A stretch of DNA of 64,000 nucleotides from Micromonospora sp. DSM 45708 (GTDB lineage: Bacteria; Actinomycetota; Actinomycetes; Mycobacteriales; Micromonosporaceae): contig NZ_CP154796.1 of assembly GCF_039566955.1 (NCBI RefSeq), forward strand, positions 310,001 through 374,000. The letters are read 5' to 3'. How positions within the stretch are numbered: position 1 is the stretch's first letter; each line of letters starts with the position of its first letter. Shown one piece after another: positions 1-11,464 of the stretch. The notes beneath the pieces are model-generated. The model made no database searches. It saw nothing but the letters and a program-made list of their open reading frames with translations, and had not been told where the DNA came from. The position numbers and the translations under genes are program-made.

Positions 1-187
1 CTGGCCGGTCGCTGACCGGTTGAGGCGAGGATGTCCGGGTCTCGGGCGCTCATCCGGTGTCGGGGCCGCCGGGCCGTACGCCGGACGAGCCGGTACACTT
101 GTGACCGTAGGTGCCTGTCGGGGGCGTACCGGTGACCCGGAAGCCGACCGGTGGGGCTGCGGCGCAGTCCTCCCGAGTCGATCCGTT

Positions 188-216
188 TTGACCGGCGCGG
201 CTGTGGTAGGTACTCT
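188..216 (+). promoter_or_regulatory. str operon promoter
   Basis: TTGACC at 188-193 and TACTCT at 211-216 are separated by 17 nt, a near-ideal vegetative actinobacterial promoter. Transcription would begin near 223 and leave a leader of about 260 nt before rpsL. This is a motif reading only; no start site has been mapped. Confidence 0.6.
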
Positions 217-349
217 TTCCCCTTGCGCCCGGGCTCGCCCGGGCAATGCGTGCGTGCGCTGGAGCCGCTCAGTCGGTGATCGTGTGGTCGCACCACCAAG
301 ACCAAAATCCGGTACGACGCGTCAGCGGCCGACACCGGAACCGTGACTC

Positions 350-371
350 GGGCGACACGCCCGACCGCGGG
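350..371 (+). promoter_or_regulatory. leader hairpin element, copy 1 (str operon)
   Basis: The 20 nt at 352-371 recur exactly at 5179-5198 in the S10 leader. Here GGGCG-ACA-CGCCC (350-362) can form a tight stem-loop, and the following CGACC...GGTCG can form a second. The same element in the leaders of two ribosomal operons suggests shared RNA-level or growth-rate control. I believe related sequences occur before ribosomal operons in other actinomycetes but cannot confirm it here. Confidence 0.5.
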
Positions 372-484
372 TGCTGGGGTCGCGTCAGGTGGCCCCGGCT
401 GGAATGTAGGAGAGCCGTCCATCAGGCCGGCTAGAGCAGACGGCGCGGTCGCCTCGCAGCGGCCGAAGGGAGCGGAGAAACCCG

Positions 485-859
485 GTGCCCACCATTCAGC
501 AGCTGGTCCGAAAGGGCCGACAGGCCAAGACGACCAAGACCAAGACCCCTGCGCTCAAGGGTTCTCCCCAGCGGCGCGGTGTGTGCACCCGCGTGTACAC
601 CACCACCCCGAAGAAGCCGAACTCGGCGCTGCGCAAGGTCGCTCGTGTCAAGCTCAGCAGCCAGATCGAGGTGACCGCCTACATCCCGGGCGTCGGCCAC
701 AACCTCCAGGAGCACTCGATCGTGCTCGTGCGTGGCGGCCGTGTGAAGGACCTCCCCGGCGTGCGGTACAAGATCGTTCGCGGCTCGCTGGACACCCAGG
801 GTGTCCGCAACCGCAAGCAGGCTCGCAGCCGCTACGGCGCGAAGAAGGAGAAGAGCTGA
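485..859 (+). CDS. rpsL: 30S ribosomal protein S12
   Basis: S12 sits at the decoding centre of the 30S subunit and monitors codon-anticodon pairing. The 124-residue product is the usual length and carries the [11 protein letters not shown] loop (residues 41-51) and the [10 protein letters not shown] loop (87-96). Lys43 and Lys88, where streptomycin-resistance changes usually fall, are both the ordinary lysines, so the allele looks wild type. The GTG start is fixed by the S12 N-terminus and the GGGAGCGGAG-type ribosome site just upstream. It opens the str operon, 1 bp ahead of rpsG. Confidence 0.98.
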   Translation: MPTIQQLVRKGRQAKTTKTKTPALKGSPQRRGVCTRVYTTTPKKPNSALRKVARVKLSSQIEVTAYIPGVGHNLQEHSIVLVRGGRVKDLPGVRYKIVRGSLDTQGVRNRKQARSRYGAKKEKS

Positions 860-860
860 C

Positions 861-1331
861 ATGCCGCGTAAGGGACCCGCTCCGCGGAAGCCGCTGGTCG
901 CTGACCCGGTGTACAACTCGCCCCTGGTCACCCAGCTGGTGAACAAGATCCTGCTGCGCGGCAAGCGTCAGCTCGCCGAGCGCATCGTGTACGCCGCCCT
1001 GGAGGGCTGCCGCGAGAAGTCCGGCACCGACCCCGTCGTCACGCTCAAGCGTGCGATGGACAACGTGAAGCCGACCCTCGAGGTGCGCAGCCGTCGTGTC
1101 GGTGGCGCCACCTACCAGGTTCCGGTCGAGGTGCGGCCGGCCCGCGCGACCACGCTGGGTCTGCGCTGGCTGGTGACCTACTCCCGGGCCCGGCGCGAGA
1201 AGACCATGATCGAGCGGCTGATGAACGAGCTGCTGGACGCGAGCAACGGCCTCGGCGCCGCCGTCAAGCGGCGTGAGGACACGCACAAGATGGCGGAGTC
1301 CAACAAGGCCTTCGCGCACTACCGCTGGTAA
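861..1331 (+). CDS. rpsG: 30S ribosomal protein S7
   Basis: S7 nucleates assembly of the 3' major domain of 16S rRNA and lines the E site. The 156-residue protein begins [10 protein letters not shown] and is full length. The ATG at 861 is preferred over an in-frame start at 801 because that extension overlaps rpsL and is unlike S7, while AAGGAGAAG at the end of rpsL serves as ribosome site. In many bacteria S7 is the translational repressor of the str operon; nothing here proves that for this organism. Confidence 0.98.
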   Translation: MPRKGPAPRKPLVADPVYNSPLVTQLVNKILLRGKRQLAERIVYAALEGCREKSGTDPVVTLKRAMDNVKPTLEVRSRRVGGATYQVPVEVRPARATTLGLRWLVTYSRARREKTMIERLMNELLDASNGLGAAVKRREDTHKMAESNKAFAHYRW

Positions 1332-1407
1332 CACCTGAGGTTCCGGCGCCCACCAGGCGCCGGAACCGCCACCAGTTGTGTCGAGACGACGATAAGTAGG
1401 GATTGAA

Positions 1408-3504
<2,097 letters not shown>

Positions 3505-3542
3505 GGCTCACCCTGCGCTGACCCGGTGATCCGGGGCCGGTC

Positions 3543-3560
3543 GCGGGAGGGATCTCCCGC
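3543..3560 (+). terminator. hairpin between fusA and tuf
   Basis: GCGGGAG (3543-3549) pairs perfectly with CTCCCGC (3554-3560) over a 4-nt loop, 39 nt after the fusA stop. There is no T run. It may reduce read-through or mark an mRNA processing point in the 224-bp fusA-tuf gap. A TAGGCT -10-like hexamer at 3600-3605 could belong to a separate tuf promoter, but I found no properly spaced -35. Confidence 0.4.
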
Positions 3561-3728
3561 CCGCGGCCACCTCGGTCGGGTTGTGTGAATCCGGGCCTGT
3601 AGGCTTCATCGCCGCAGAACCCACAAAGGCTATCCGGCCGTCAGGCCGGAAAGGCTGTCGACAGAGTCCTACGCGCCGACCGGCGCACCGGGGCGAACGA
3701 ACCAAGAAAGTCCACCAGGAGGACACCA

Positions 3729-4922
3729 GTGGCGAAGGCGAAGTTCGAGCGGACTAAGCCGCACGTCAACATCGGCACCATTGGTCACATCGACCACGGT
3801 AAGACGACGCTGACGGCGGCCATCACGAAGGTCCTGCACGACCAGTACCCGGACCTGAACCCGTACACGCCGTTCGACGAGATCGACAAGGCGCCGGAGG
3901 AGAAGGCCCGCGGCATCACGATCTCGATCGCGCACGTCGAGTACCAGACCGAGGCGCGTCACTACGCGCACGTCGACTGCCCCGGTCACGCCGACTACAT
4001 CAAGAACATGATCACCGGTGCCGCGCAGATGGACGGCGCGATCCTGGTGGTGGCGGCGACCGACGGCCCGATGCCGCAGACCCGCGAGCACGTGCTGCTG
4101 GCCCGTCAGGTCGGCGTGCCGTACATCGTCGTGGCGCTCAACAAGAGCGACATGGTCGACGACGAGGAGCTCCTGGAGCTCGTCGAGCTCGAGGTCCGCG
4201 AGCTGCTGTCGGCGCAGGAGTACCCGGGTGACGACCTGCCGGTCGTCCAGGTCTCCGCGCTGAAGGCGCTCGAGGGCGACCCGGTCTGGACCGAGAAGCT
4301 GCTCGAGCTGATGAGCGCGGTCGACACCGCGATCCCGCAGCCGGAGCGCGAGACCGAGAAGCCGTTCCTCATGCCCGTCGAGGACGTGTTCACGATCACC
4401 GGTCGTGGCACCGTCGTCACCGGTCGTGTCGAGCGTGGCGTGCTGCTCCCGAACGAGGACGTCGAGGTCGTCGGCATCCGCGAGAAGGGCTTCAAGACCA
4501 AGGTCACCGCGATCGAGATGTTCCGGAAGACCCTGGACGACGCCCGCGCAGGCGAGAACGTCGGTCTGCTGCTGCGTGGCACCAAGCGCGAGGACGTCGA
4601 GCGCGGCATGGTGGTCATCAAGCCGGGCAGCAACACCCCGCACACGGAGTTCGAGGCGACGGTCTACATCCTCTCCAAGGAGGAGGGTGGCCGGCACACC
4701 CCGTTCTTCCAGAACTACCGCCCGCAGTTCTACTTCCGCACCACGGACGTCACCGGCGTCGTCACGCTGCCCGAGGGCACCGAGATGGTCATGCCGGGCG
4801 ACAACACCACGATGTCCGTGAAGCTCATCCAGCCCATCGCGATGGAGGACAACCTCAAGTTCGCGATCCGCGAGGGCGGTCGTACGGTTGGCGCGGGTCG
4901 CGTCACCAAGATCGTTAAGTGA
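3729..4922 (+). CDS. tuf: elongation factor Tu
   Basis: EF-Tu delivers aminoacyl-tRNA to the ribosomal A site as a GTP complex. The 397-residue protein has G1 GHIDHGKT (residues 19-26), G3 DCPGH (83-87) and G4 NKSD (138-141), followed by the two beta-barrel domains, ending in the expected RVTKIVK. The GTG start is preceded by a textbook AGGAGG ribosome site 7 nt upstream. It closes the str operon; the S10 leader starts immediately downstream. Only one tuf copy is visible in the window. Confidence 0.98.
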   Translation: MAKAKFERTKPHVNIGTIGHIDHGKTTLTAAITKVLHDQYPDLNPYTPFDEIDKAPEEKARGITISIAHVEYQTEARHYAHVDCPGHADYIKNMITGAAQMDGAILVVAATDGPMPQTREHVLLARQVGVPYIVVALNKSDMVDDEELLELVELEVRELLSAQEYPGDDLPVVQVSALKALEGDPVWTEKLLELMSAVDTAIPQPERETEKPFLMPVEDVFTITGRGTVVTGRVERGVLLPNEDVEVVGIREKGFKTKVTAIEMFRKTLDDARAGENVGLLLRGTKREDVERGMVVIKPGSNTPHTEFEATVYILSKEEGGRHTPFFQNYRPQFYFRTTDVTGVVTLPEGTEMVMPGDNTTMSVKLIQPIAMEDNLKFAIREGGRTVGAGRVTKIVK

Positions 4923-4937
4923 GCTGGGTAACCCCGA

Positions 4938-4967
4938 TTAGCGTCGCCGCCGGTCGTGCGGCATACT
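4938..4967 (+). promoter_or_regulatory. candidate S10 operon promoter
   Basis: TTAGCG (4938-4943) and CATACT (4962-4967) are separated by 18 nt in a locally AT-richer patch just after tuf. Both hexamers are imperfect. It is the best candidate I can see for the promoter of the 11-gene S10 operon. Confidence 0.35.
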
Positions 4968-5044
4968 AGTCAGGTTGCGTAACGACGGTCGGTCACCTGC
5001 GTCCGGTTGAGGCTGGACCTCCGGGAGTCAGATCGTTTCGCGTG

Positions 5045-5077
5045 GGGTGGTTGATCGCCATCGGCGGTCAACCACCC
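5045..5077 (+). promoter_or_regulatory. 15-bp hairpin in the S10 leader
   Basis: Positions 5045-5059 pair with 5063-5077 over a 3-nt loop; 14 Watson-Crick pairs plus one G-T wobble. No T tract follows, so a simple intrinsic terminator for tuf is not obvious. If the promoter just after tuf is real, this hairpin is inside the leader RNA and could act as an attenuator or protein-binding structure. Confidence 0.5.
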
Positions 5078-5174
5078 TCGCGCGGCGTCCAGGTCGCGGT
5101 TATCGCGATCGGCGCCATGACCCACCGCGCGGTCAGAGAATCGCTCCGGAGCCTCGGGGCGGAGCCTGGTCCAC

Positions 5175-5204
5175 GGGCGCGACACGCCCGACCGCGGGGG
5201 TCGG
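5175..5204 (+). promoter_or_regulatory. leader hairpin element, copy 2 (S10 operon)
   Basis: The exact 20-nt match to the str leader lies at 5179-5198. Here GGGCG...CGCCC (5175-5189) and CCGACC-GCGGG-GGTCGG (5188-5204) form two stems that share two bases, so they may compete. The second stem is perfect in this copy and weaker in the str copy. A third stem, CCTGTACC-AGCC-GGTACAGG, follows at 5215-5234. Confidence 0.5.
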
Positions 5205-5277
5205 CGGAAGTGGGCCTGTACCAGCCGGTACAGGTGCCCGCAACACAGCGGCATCGAGAGAAGGAACAGAAGCCACC

Positions 5278-5586
5278 ATGGCGGGACAGAAGATCCGCAT
5301 CCGGCTCAAGGCCTATGACCACGAGGTCGTCGACTCCTCGGCTCGGAAGATCGTCGAGACGGTGACGCGTACCGGGGCGCAGGTCGCTGGCCCGGTGCCG
5401 CTGCCCACGGAGATCAACCGTTTCTGCGTCATCCGCTCGCCGCACAAGTACAAGGACTCGCGCGAGCACTTCGAGATGCGCACGCACAAGCGTCTGATCG
5501 ACATCATCGACCCGACCCCGAAGACGGTCGACTCGCTCATGCGCCTCGACCTGCCGGCTGGCGTCGACATCGAGATCAAGCTGTAG
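5278..5586 (+). CDS. rpsJ: 30S ribosomal protein S10
   Basis: S10 is part of the 30S head and, as NusE, a partner of NusB/NusG in transcription antitermination. The 102-residue product begins [16 protein letters not shown], the standard start of S10; the frame is open further upstream but that part is unlike any S10. GAGAAGGAA serves as the ribosome site. It is the first gene of the S10 operon and sits 11 bp before rplC. Confidence 0.98.
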
Positions 5587-5597
5587 GGATCGATCAA

Positions 5598-6263
5598 ATG
5601 GACAGGCAAGTCAAGGGGATCCTGGGCGCCAAGCTCGGCATGACCCAGGTCTGGGACAACAACAAGGTCGTCCCCGTGACCGTGGTCGAGGCCGGCCCGT
5701 GCGTCGTGAGCCAGGTTCGTAGCGCCGACAAGGACGGCTACTCCGCCGTTCAGCTCGCCTACGGGGCCATCGACCCGCGCAAGGTCAAGAAGCCGGTCGC
5801 CGGGCACTACGCCAAGGCGGACGTCGCGCCGCGCCGGCACATCGTCGAGCTGCGCACCGCCGACGCCGCGGACTACGCGCCGGGCCAGGAGGTCACGGTC
5901 GGCGAGTTCCCGGTCGGCGCCGTGATCGACGTGACCGGCAAGACCAAGGGCAAGGGCTACGCCGGCCCGATGAAGCGGCACGGCTTCCACGGTCTGCGCG
6001 CCAGCCACGGTGTCGAGCGCAAGCACCGCTCGCCCGGCTCGATCGGCGCCTGCGCCACCCCGGGTCGCGTCTTCAAGGGCACCCGGATGGCGGGCCGGAT
6101 GGGTGGCGTGCGCTACACCGTCCAGAACCTGACCGTCCAGGCGGTCGACACCGAGAACAACCTCCTGCTCGTCCGTGGCGCCATCCCGGGCCCGAAGGGC
6201 GCGCTCGTCCTGGTCCGCACCGCGGCCAAGGCGAAGGTGAAGAAGGGCGGTGTGGCCAAGTGA
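5598..6263 (+). CDS. rplC: 50S ribosomal protein L3
   Basis: L3 is one of the first proteins to bind 23S rRNA and its long loop reaches the peptidyl-transferase centre. The 221-residue product shows the [16 protein letters not shown] stretch and the [14 protein letters not shown] segment of the central extension. ATG follows a TAGGGATC ribosome site. Its stop overlaps the rplD GTG start by 4 nt, implying translational coupling. Confidence 0.98.
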   Translation: MDRQVKGILGAKLGMTQVWDNNKVVPVTVVEAGPCVVSQVRSADKDGYSAVQLAYGAIDPRKVKKPVAGHYAKADVAPRRHIVELRTADAADYAPGQEVTVGEFPVGAVIDVTGKTKGKGYAGPMKRHGFHGLRASHGVERKHRSPGSIGACATPGRVFKGTRMAGRMGGVRYTVQNLTVQAVDTENNLLLVRGAIPGPKGALVLVRTAAKAKVKKGGVAK

Positions 6264-6925
6264 CCACCGTTGACGTCCTCAACGTCGAAGGCGGCAAGAG
6301 CGGCTCCGTCGAGCTGCCGGCCGACATCTTCGACGTCCAGGCCAACGTCGCGCTGATGCACCAGGTCGTGGTGGCTCAGCTCGCGGCGGCCCGGCAGGGC
6401 ACGCACAAGACCAAGACCCGCGGCGAGGTCTCCGGCGGTGGCCGGAAGCCGTACAAGCAGAAGGGCACCGGTCGGGCCCGTCAGGGCTCGACCCGCGCGC
6501 CGCAGTTCGCCGGCGGTGGCGTGGTCCACGGCCCGACGCCGCGCGACTACAGCCAGCGCACCCCGAAGAAGATGAAGGCCGCCGCCCTGCGTGGCGCCCT
6601 CTCCGACCGGGCCCGCGCCGGCCAGGTGCACGTCGTCGAGGCGTTCGTCTCGGGCGAGAAGCCGTCGACCAAGGCCGCCCTGGCCACGCTGACGAAGCTG
6701 ACCTCCGCCCGGCGGGTGCTGGTCGTGCTGAGCAGCACCGACGAGCTGAACTGGGTGTCGCTGCGGAACCTGCGTAACACGCGGGACAGCCTGGTGCACC
6801 TGATCGAGGCCGGCCAGCTCAACACGTACGACGTGTTGGTGGCCGACGACGTGGTCTTCACCAAGGAGGCCCTGGACGAGTTCCTGGGTGTGCCCGCCGA
6901 GACCACCGAGGAGGATGGCAAGTGA
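6260..6925 (+). CDS. rplD: 50S ribosomal protein L4
   Basis: L4 binds domain I of 23S rRNA and its extended loop lines the peptide exit tunnel. The 221-residue product carries the loop motif [21 protein letters not shown] around residues 60-80, where macrolide-resistance changes fall in other species; no anomaly is seen. GTG overlaps the rplC stop by 4 nt and the 3' end overlaps rplW by 4 nt. In enterobacteria L4 represses its own operon; the leader hairpins here could serve a similar purpose, but that is inference. Confidence 0.97.
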   Translation: MTTVDVLNVEGGKSGSVELPADIFDVQANVALMHQVVVAQLAAARQGTHKTKTRGEVSGGGRKPYKQKGTGRARQGSTRAPQFAGGGVVHGPTPRDYSQRTPKKMKAAALRGALSDRARAGQVHVVEAFVSGEKPSTKAALATLTKLTSARRVLVVLSSTDELNWVSLRNLRNTRDSLVHLIEAGQLNTYDVLVADDVVFTKEALDEFLGVPAETTEEDGK

Positions 6926-7224
6926 GCACGATCGCCGATCCGCGTGACGTCATCGTCGCGCCGGTCGTCTCGGAGAAGAGCTACAGCGAGCTGAACCGGA
7001 ACTGGTACACCTTCCTGGTGCACCCGGACGCGAACAAGACCGAGATCAAGATCGCTATCCAGCAGATCTTCAACGTCCGCGTCCTGACGGTCAACACGCT
7101 CAACCGCGAGGGCAAGCGCAAGCGGACCCGTACCGGGTTCGGCAAGCGCAAGGACACCAAGCGCGCGATGGTGAAGCTGGCTGACGGTGACCGTATCGAG
7201 GCCTTCGGCGGCCCGGTCAGCTGA
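6922..7224 (+). CDS. rplW: 50S ribosomal protein L23
   Basis: L23 lies at the tunnel exit and is the docking point for trigger factor and SRP. The 100-residue protein begins with the typical [16 protein letters not shown] and contains the lysine/arginine-rich [19 protein letters not shown] loop. GTG at 6922 overlaps the rplD stop by 4 nt. Confidence 0.97.
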   Translation: MSTIADPRDVIVAPVVSEKSYSELNRNWYTFLVHPDANKTEIKIAIQQIFNVRVLTVNTLNREGKRKRTRTGFGKRKDTKRAMVKLADGDRIEAFGGPVS

Positions 7225-7236
7225 GGGGTGTAGACA

Positions 7237-8076
7237 ATGGCTATCCGTAAGTACAAGCCGACGACGCCGGGCCGGCGAGGTTCCAGCGTCGCCGACTTCG
7301 CCGAGATCACCCGGTCCACGCCGGAGAAGTCGCTGCTGGCTCCGCTGCCGAAGAAGGGCGGGCGTAACGCCCACGGCCGGATCACCACGCGGCACCACGG
7401 TGGCGGTCACAAGCGCCAGTACCGTCTGATCGACTTCAAGCGGGTCGACAAGGACGGCGTGCCGGCGAAGGTCGCCCACATCGAGTACGACCCGAACCGC
7501 ACCGCGCGCATCGCGCTGCTGCACTACGCCGACGGCGAGAAGCGCTACATCCTCGCGCCGAAGGACCTGAAGCAGGGCGACCGCGTCGAGTCCGGTCCGG
7601 GCGCCGACATCAAGCCGGGCAACAACCTGCCGCTGCGCAACATCCCGGTCGGTACCACCATCCACAACGTGGAGCTGCGTCCGGGCGGCGGCGCCAAGCT
7701 GGCCCGCTCGGCCGGCGTCGGCATCCAGCTCCTCGGCCGCGAGGGCGCGTACGCGACCCTGCGTATGCCGTCCGGTGAGATCCGGCGGGTCGACGTGCGC
7801 TGCCGCGCCAGCGTCGGCGAGATCGGCAACGCCGACCAGTCGAACATCAACTGGGGCAAGGCCGGCCGCATGCGGTGGAAGGGCAAGCGCCCGACCGTCC
7901 GTGGTGTCGCCATGAACCCGGTCGACCACCCGCACGGTGGTGGTGAGGGTAAGACCTCCGGTGGTCGCCACCCGGTCAACCCGCAGGGTAAGCCCGAGGG
8001 CCGCACCCGTCGTAAGGGCCAGCCGAGCGACCGGCTGATCGTCCGCCGCCGCTACGCCACGCGTAAGCGCGGCTGA
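7237..8076 (+). CDS. rplB: 50S ribosomal protein L2
   Basis: L2 binds domain IV of 23S rRNA and is needed for subunit association and peptidyl transfer. The 279 residues match the family. The signature [19 protein letters not shown] near residues 226-244 contains the conserved histidine close to the catalytic centre. ATG follows GAGGGGTG. It sits 12 bp after rplW. Confidence 0.98.
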   Translation: MAIRKYKPTTPGRRGSSVADFAEITRSTPEKSLLAPLPKKGGRNAHGRITTRHHGGGHKRQYRLIDFKRVDKDGVPAKVAHIEYDPNRTARIALLHYADGEKRYILAPKDLKQGDRVESGPGADIKPGNNLPLRNIPVGTTIHNVELRPGGGAKLARSAGVGIQLLGREGAYATLRMPSGEIRRVDVRCRASVGEIGNADQSNINWGKAGRMRWKGKRPTVRGVAMNPVDHPHGGGEGKTSGGRHPVNPQGKPEGRTRRKGQPSDRLIVRRRYATRKRG

Positions 8077-8088
8077 GGGAGATAAGAC

Positions 8089-8370
8089 ATGCCTCGCAGC
8101 CTGAAGAAGGGCCCGTTCGTCGACGACCACCTGCTCAAGAAGGTGGAGACGCAGAACGACAAGGGCTCGAAGAACGTGATCAAGACCTGGTCGCGGCGCT
8201 CGACGATCATCCCGGAGATGCTGGGACACACGATCGCCGTGCACGACGGACGCAAGCACGTCCCGGTCTTCGTGACCGAGGCCATGGTCGGGCACAAGCT
8301 CGGCGAGTTCGCGCTGACCCGCACGTTCAAGGGTCACGAGAAGGACGACCGGAAGAGCCGCCGGCGCTGA
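8089..8370 (+). CDS. rpsS: 30S ribosomal protein S19
   Basis: S19 forms a complex with S13 in the 30S head and contacts the B1 bridges. The 93-residue protein begins [16 protein letters not shown] and holds the [27 protein letters not shown] core. The ribosome site is GAGGGAGATAAG. A 40-bp gap separates it from rplV. Confidence 0.98.
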   Translation: MPRSLKKGPFVDDHLLKKVETQNDKGSKNVIKTWSRRSTIIPEMLGHTIAVHDGRKHVPVFVTEAMVGHKLGEFALTRTFKGHEKDDRKSRRR

Positions 8371-8410
8371 CGCCGCGGGCATACGGATAGAGGAACAAGG
8401 GGTTACAGCG

Positions 8411-8866
8411 ATGCCAGGAATGGGCGACGCTCCGGTGCTTCCGGGCGCGCGGGCGGTTGCGCGGCACGTGCGCATCTCGCCGATGAAGGCGCGCCGGGTG
8501 GTCAACCTCGTCCGCGGCCTGCCCGCGAAGGAGGCGCTCACGGTGCTGCAGTTCGCGCCGCAGGCTGCGAGCGAGCAGGTGTACAAGGTGCTCGCGAGCG
8601 CGATCGCCAACGCGGAGAACAACGAGCGGCTGGACCCCGACGCGCTGCTCGTCAGCGAGGCGTTCGTCGACGAGGGCCCGACGATGAAGCGGTTCCGGCC
8701 GCGGGCGCAGGGCCGGGCGTACCGGATCCGCAAGCGGACCTGCCACATCACGGTGGCGGTCGAGGCCGTGGCGCCGGCCGCGCCGAAGAAGTCGGCCAAG
8801 AAGGCCGCTCCGGCCAAGCAGGCCGAGCCGGCGCAGGCGCAGAGCACGACGGAGGGTGCCGAGTAA
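8411..8866 (+). CDS. rplV: 50S ribosomal protein L22
   Basis: L22 binds all domains of 23S rRNA and its beta hairpin lines the exit tunnel. The 151 residues exceed the roughly 110 of enterobacterial L22. The core ends near residue 118 and is followed by an Ala/Lys/Gln-rich tail of about 30 residues, common in actinobacteria. The stop overlaps the rpsC start by 1 nt. Confidence 0.97.
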   Translation: MPGMGDAPVLPGARAVARHVRISPMKARRVVNLVRGLPAKEALTVLQFAPQAASEQVYKVLASAIANAENNERLDPDALLVSEAFVDEGPTMKRFRPRAQGRAYRIRKRTCHITVAVEAVAPAAPKKSAKKAAPAKQAEPAQAQSTTEGAE

Positions 8867-9738
8867 TGGGTCAGAAGGTTCACCCCACTGGGTTCCGGCT
8901 CGGCATCTCGACCGACTGGAAGTCCCGCTGGTTCGCGGACAAGCTCTACAAGGACTACATCGGCGAGGACGTCAAGATCCGCCGGATGATGTCCAAGGGC
9001 CTCGAGCGTGCCGGCATCTCCAAGGTCGACATCGAGCGCACCCGCGACCGGGTCCGCGTCGACATCCACACCGCCCGGCCGGGCATCGTCATCGGCCGTA
9101 AGGGTGCGGAGGCCGACCGGATCCGCGGCGAGCTGGAGAAGCTCACCGGCAAGCAGGTCCAGCTGAACATCATCGAGGTGAAGAACCCCGAGTCGGACGC
9201 GCAGCTGGTCGCCCAGGGCGTCGCCGAGCAGCTGTCCAGCCGGGTCAGCTTCCGTCGGGCCATGCGCAAGGCGATGCAGTCCGCGATGAAGAACCCGGCC
9301 TGCAAGGGCATCCGGGTCCAGGTCTCGGGCCGTCTCGGCGGCGCCGAGATGAGCCGGACCGAGTTCTACCGCGAGGGTCGCGTCCCGCTGCACACGCTGC
9401 GGGCCAACATCGAGTACGGCTTCTTCGAGGCCCGTACCACCTTCGGCCGGGTCGGCGTGAAGGTCTGGATCTACAAGGGTGACGCCGTGCCGGGCCGCGA
9501 GGCCCCGGCCGAGGCCGCCCCGTCGCGCGGCCCGCGCCGCGACCGCGGCGACCGGCCGGACCGGCCGCGTCGTGGCCGGTCGGGCTCGTCGGGTACGACC
9601 GCCGGTGGCACCGAGGCCGGCCGGGCTGCCGCGACCACCATCGCGCAGCAGGCGGAGACGCCGGCCGGTGAGCCGGTCGACGCCGGAGCCGTGGCCGCGG
9701 TCGCGACCCAGCCGGCAGAAACGCAGCAGGAGGGCTGA
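8866..9738 (+). CDS. rpsC: 30S ribosomal protein S3
   Basis: S3 forms part of the mRNA entry site and helicase of the 30S subunit. It shows an N-terminal KH domain with [18 protein letters not shown] (about residues 72-89) and the C-terminal S3 domain ending near residue 210. A charged tail rich in Arg, Ala, Pro and Gly then extends to residue 290; such tails are frequent in actinomycete S3 but this one is long. ATG overlaps the rplV stop by 1 nt. Confidence 0.97.
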   Translation: MGQKVHPTGFRLGISTDWKSRWFADKLYKDYIGEDVKIRRMMSKGLERAGISKVDIERTRDRVRVDIHTARPGIVIGRKGAEADRIRGELEKLTGKQVQLNIIEVKNPESDAQLVAQGVAEQLSSRVSFRRAMRKAMQSAMKNPACKGIRVQVSGRLGGAEMSRTEFYREGRVPLHTLRANIEYGFFEARTTFGRVGVKVWIYKGDAVPGREAPAEAAPSRGPRRDRGDRPDRPRRGRSGSSGTTAGGTEAGRAAATTIAQQAETPAGEPVDAGAVAAVATQPAETQQEG

Positions 9739-9741
9739 CAG

Positions 9742-10167
9742 ATGCTGATGCCGCGCAAGCCCCCGAAGGGCTTCCGCAAGCCGCACCACCCGGACCGCAG
9801 TGGCGCGTCCAAGGGTGGTAACCGGGTGGTGTTCGGCGAGTTCGGGATCCAGGCTCTTGAGCCGGCGTACGTGACCAACCGTCAGATCGAGTCGGCACGT
9901 ATCGCGATGACCCGCCACATCAAGCGTGGTGGCAAGGTCTGGATCACGATCTTCCCGGACCAGGCTCTCACCAAGAAGCCGGCCGAGACCCGGATGGGTT
10001 CCGGTAAGGGTTCGCCCGAGTGGTGGGTCGCCAACGTCAAGCCGGGGCGGGTCCTCTTCGAGATGTCCTTCCCCAACGAGCAGATCGCGCGAGAGGCGAT
10101 GCGTCGCGCGATCCACAAGCTCCCGATGAAGTGCCGCATTGTTACGCGCGAAGTGGGTGAATCCTGA
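9742..10167 (+). CDS. rplP: 50S ribosomal protein L16
   Basis: L16 binds 23S rRNA near the A site and helps position tRNA. The 141-residue protein has [19 protein letters not shown] at its start and the [20 protein letters not shown] core. ATG at 9742 is 7 nt after AGGAGGG; a second ATG two codons on (9748) would give the more usual MPRK start, so the true N-terminus could be either. The stop overlaps the rpmC ATG by 1 nt. Confidence 0.96.
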
Positions 10168-10403
10168 TGGCAGCGGGCGTCAAGGCCTCCGAGCTGCGTG
10201 AGCACTCCGACGAGGAGCTGGTCACGAAGCTGCGCGAGGCGAAGGCGGAGCTGTTCAACCTCCGCGTGCAGGGCGCGACCGGGCAGCTGGACAACAACCG
10301 GCGGCTGCAGGTCATCCGTCGGGAGATCGCCCGGATCTACACGATCATGCGTGAGCGTGAGCTGGGTCTCTCGACCGCGCCGACTGAGGTGACTGCATCA
10401 TGA
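10167..10403 (+). CDS. rpmC: 50S ribosomal protein L29
   Basis: L29 sits beside L23 at the exit tunnel. The 78-residue protein contains the signature [25 protein letters not shown] at its start and the [15 protein letters not shown] helix. It overlaps rplP by 1 nt and rpsQ by 4 nt, in the conserved S10-operon order. Confidence 0.97.
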   Translation: MAAGVKASELREHSDEELVTKLREAKAELFNLRVQGATGQLDNNRRLQVIRREIARIYTIMRERELGLSTAPTEVTAS

Positions 10404-10681
10404 GTGAGAACACGACCACCACCGCCGCCGCGCGGTCCCGCCGTAAGGTGCGCGAGGGCCTCGTGGTCAGCGACAAGATGGACAAGACCGTCGTGGTCGA
10501 GGTCGAGGACCGGGTCAAGCACGCGCTGTACGGCAAGATCATGCGTCGTACCCGCAAGCTGAAGGTGCACGACGAGCAGAACTCGGCCGGCACCGGCGAC
10601 CGGGTCCTGATCATGGAGACCCGGCCGCTCTCCGCCACCAAGCGGTGGCGGCTCGTGGAGATCCTCGAGAAGGCCAAGTAG
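10400..10681 (+). CDS. rpsQ: 30S ribosomal protein S17
   Basis: S17 is a primary 16S rRNA binding protein with an OB fold. The 93-residue product has [22 protein letters not shown] and the [20 protein letters not shown] end. It is the last gene of the S10 operon; a 97-bp gap with GC-rich stem potential separates it from rplN. Confidence 0.97.
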   Translation: MSENTTTTAAARSRRKVREGLVVSDKMDKTVVVEVEDRVKHALYGKIMRRTRKLKVHDEQNSAGTGDRVLIMETRPLSATKRWRLVEILEKAK

Positions 10682-10778
10682 CGAAGGCTCGAGCTCGGCC
10701 GGGATCGGTCGGGCGCAGGTTCCGCCAGGCTCCGGCCGCCCCCGGCGGCCGGAGAACCGGCAGACATAGGAGATAGAC

Positions 10779-11147
10779 GTGATTCAGCAGGAGTCGCGAC
10801 TGCGCGTCGCCGACAACACGGGTGCCCGGGAGATCCTGTGCATCCGGGTTCTCGGTGGCTCCGGTCGGCGCTACGCGAGCATCGGCGACGTCATCGTGGC
10901 CACCGTCAAGGACGCGATCCCCGGTGCCGGTGTGAAGAAGGGCGACGTCGTCAAGGCTGTCGTCGTTCGGACCGCCAAGGAGAGGCGGCGGCCGGACGGG
11001 TCGTACATCCGCTTCGACGAGAACGCCGCCGTCATCATCAAGGACGGTGGGGACCCGCGCGGTACCCGCATCTTCGGCCCGGTGGGCCGCGAGCTGCGGG
11101 ACAAGCGGTTCATGAAGATCATCTCTCTCGCGCCGGAGGTGTTGTGA
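10779..11147 (+). CDS. rplN: 50S ribosomal protein L14
   Basis: L14 lies at the subunit interface and forms bridges with 16S rRNA. The 122-residue product begins [24 protein letters not shown], diagnostic for L14. GTG at 10779 is preceded by AGGAGATAGAC. It opens the spc-type gene group and overlaps rplX by 4 nt. Confidence 0.98.
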   Translation: MIQQESRLRVADNTGAREILCIRVLGGSGRRYASIGDVIVATVKDAIPGAGVKKGDVVKAVVVRTAKERRRPDGSYIRFDENAAVIIKDGGDPRGTRIFGPVGRELRDKRFMKIISLAPEVL

Positions 11148-11464
11148 CCGTGAAGGTCAAGAAGGGCGACACGGTCGTCGTCATCGCCGGCAAGGACAAG
11201 GGTGCCAAGGGCAAGGTCATCGCGGCCTACCCGCGGCAGGACAAGGTCCTGGTCGAGGGCGTGAACCGGGTCAAGAAGCACACCCGCATCAGCACCACCC
11301 AGCGTGGCGCCAAGACCGGCGGCATCGTCACCCAGGAAGCCCCGATCCACGTCTCGAACGTGATGGTCGTGGACTCCGACGGCAAGCCGACCCGCGTCGG
11401 CTACCGCATCGACGACAACGGCCAGAAGGTCCGCATCGCGCGTAGCACCGGTAAGGACCTGTGA
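11144..11464 (+). CDS. rplX: 50S ribosomal protein L24
   Basis: L24 is an assembly initiator that binds domain I of 23S rRNA. The product carries the KOW motif [20 protein letters not shown] and [13 protein letters not shown] chose GTG at 11144 because it overlaps the rplN stop in the GTGA pattern and lies 4 nt after GGAGG; GTG at 11150 (10 nt after GGAGG, product MKVKKG...) is an alternative. The frame is open far upstream inside rplN, which is a shadow. It yields 106 residues. Confidence 0.95.
   Translation: MTVKVKKGDTVVVIAGKDKGAKGKVIAAYPRQDKVLVEGVNRVKKHTRISTTQRGAKTGGIVTQEAPIHVSNVMVVDSDGKPTRVGYRIDDNGQKVRIARSTGKDL

Larger units (their letters stand above)
1..484. other. upstream region and leader of the str operon
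   Basis: No convincing gene lies here; the open frames in this stretch have no recognisable protein and overlap each other. It holds one good sigma-70-type promoter (188-216), then a transcribed leader of about 260 nt that contains the hairpin element shared with the S10 leader (350-371), and a purine-rich ribosome site just before rpsL. Confidence 0.6.
4923..5277. other. tuf-rpsJ intergenic region: S10 operon promoter and long leader
   Basis: There is no gene in these 355 nt. A possible promoter sits at 4938-4967, and the rest would be a leader of about 300 nt. The leader contains a 15-bp hairpin (5045-5077), the element shared with the str leader (5175-5204), and a perfect 8-bp stem with a 4-nt loop (5215-5234). 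The ribosome site is the AAGGA just before rpsJ. Confidence 0.5.

Noticed and set aside
3600..3605. TAGGCT as a tuf-specific -10 box
   Set aside because: No -35 hexamer at 16-19 nt; the nearest TTG-containing hexamer is 13 nt away.
6922..7224. Frameshifts or damage in the ribosomal block
   Set aside because: All ribosomal genes from rpsL to rplQ were read as full length with intact conserved motifs.
6547..10116. 1189-residue open frame on the minus strand across rplD-rplP
   Set aside because: It is the antisense of nine intact ribosomal genes; composition is repetitive Arg/Leu/Asp and no family is recognisable. High GC makes such frames common.
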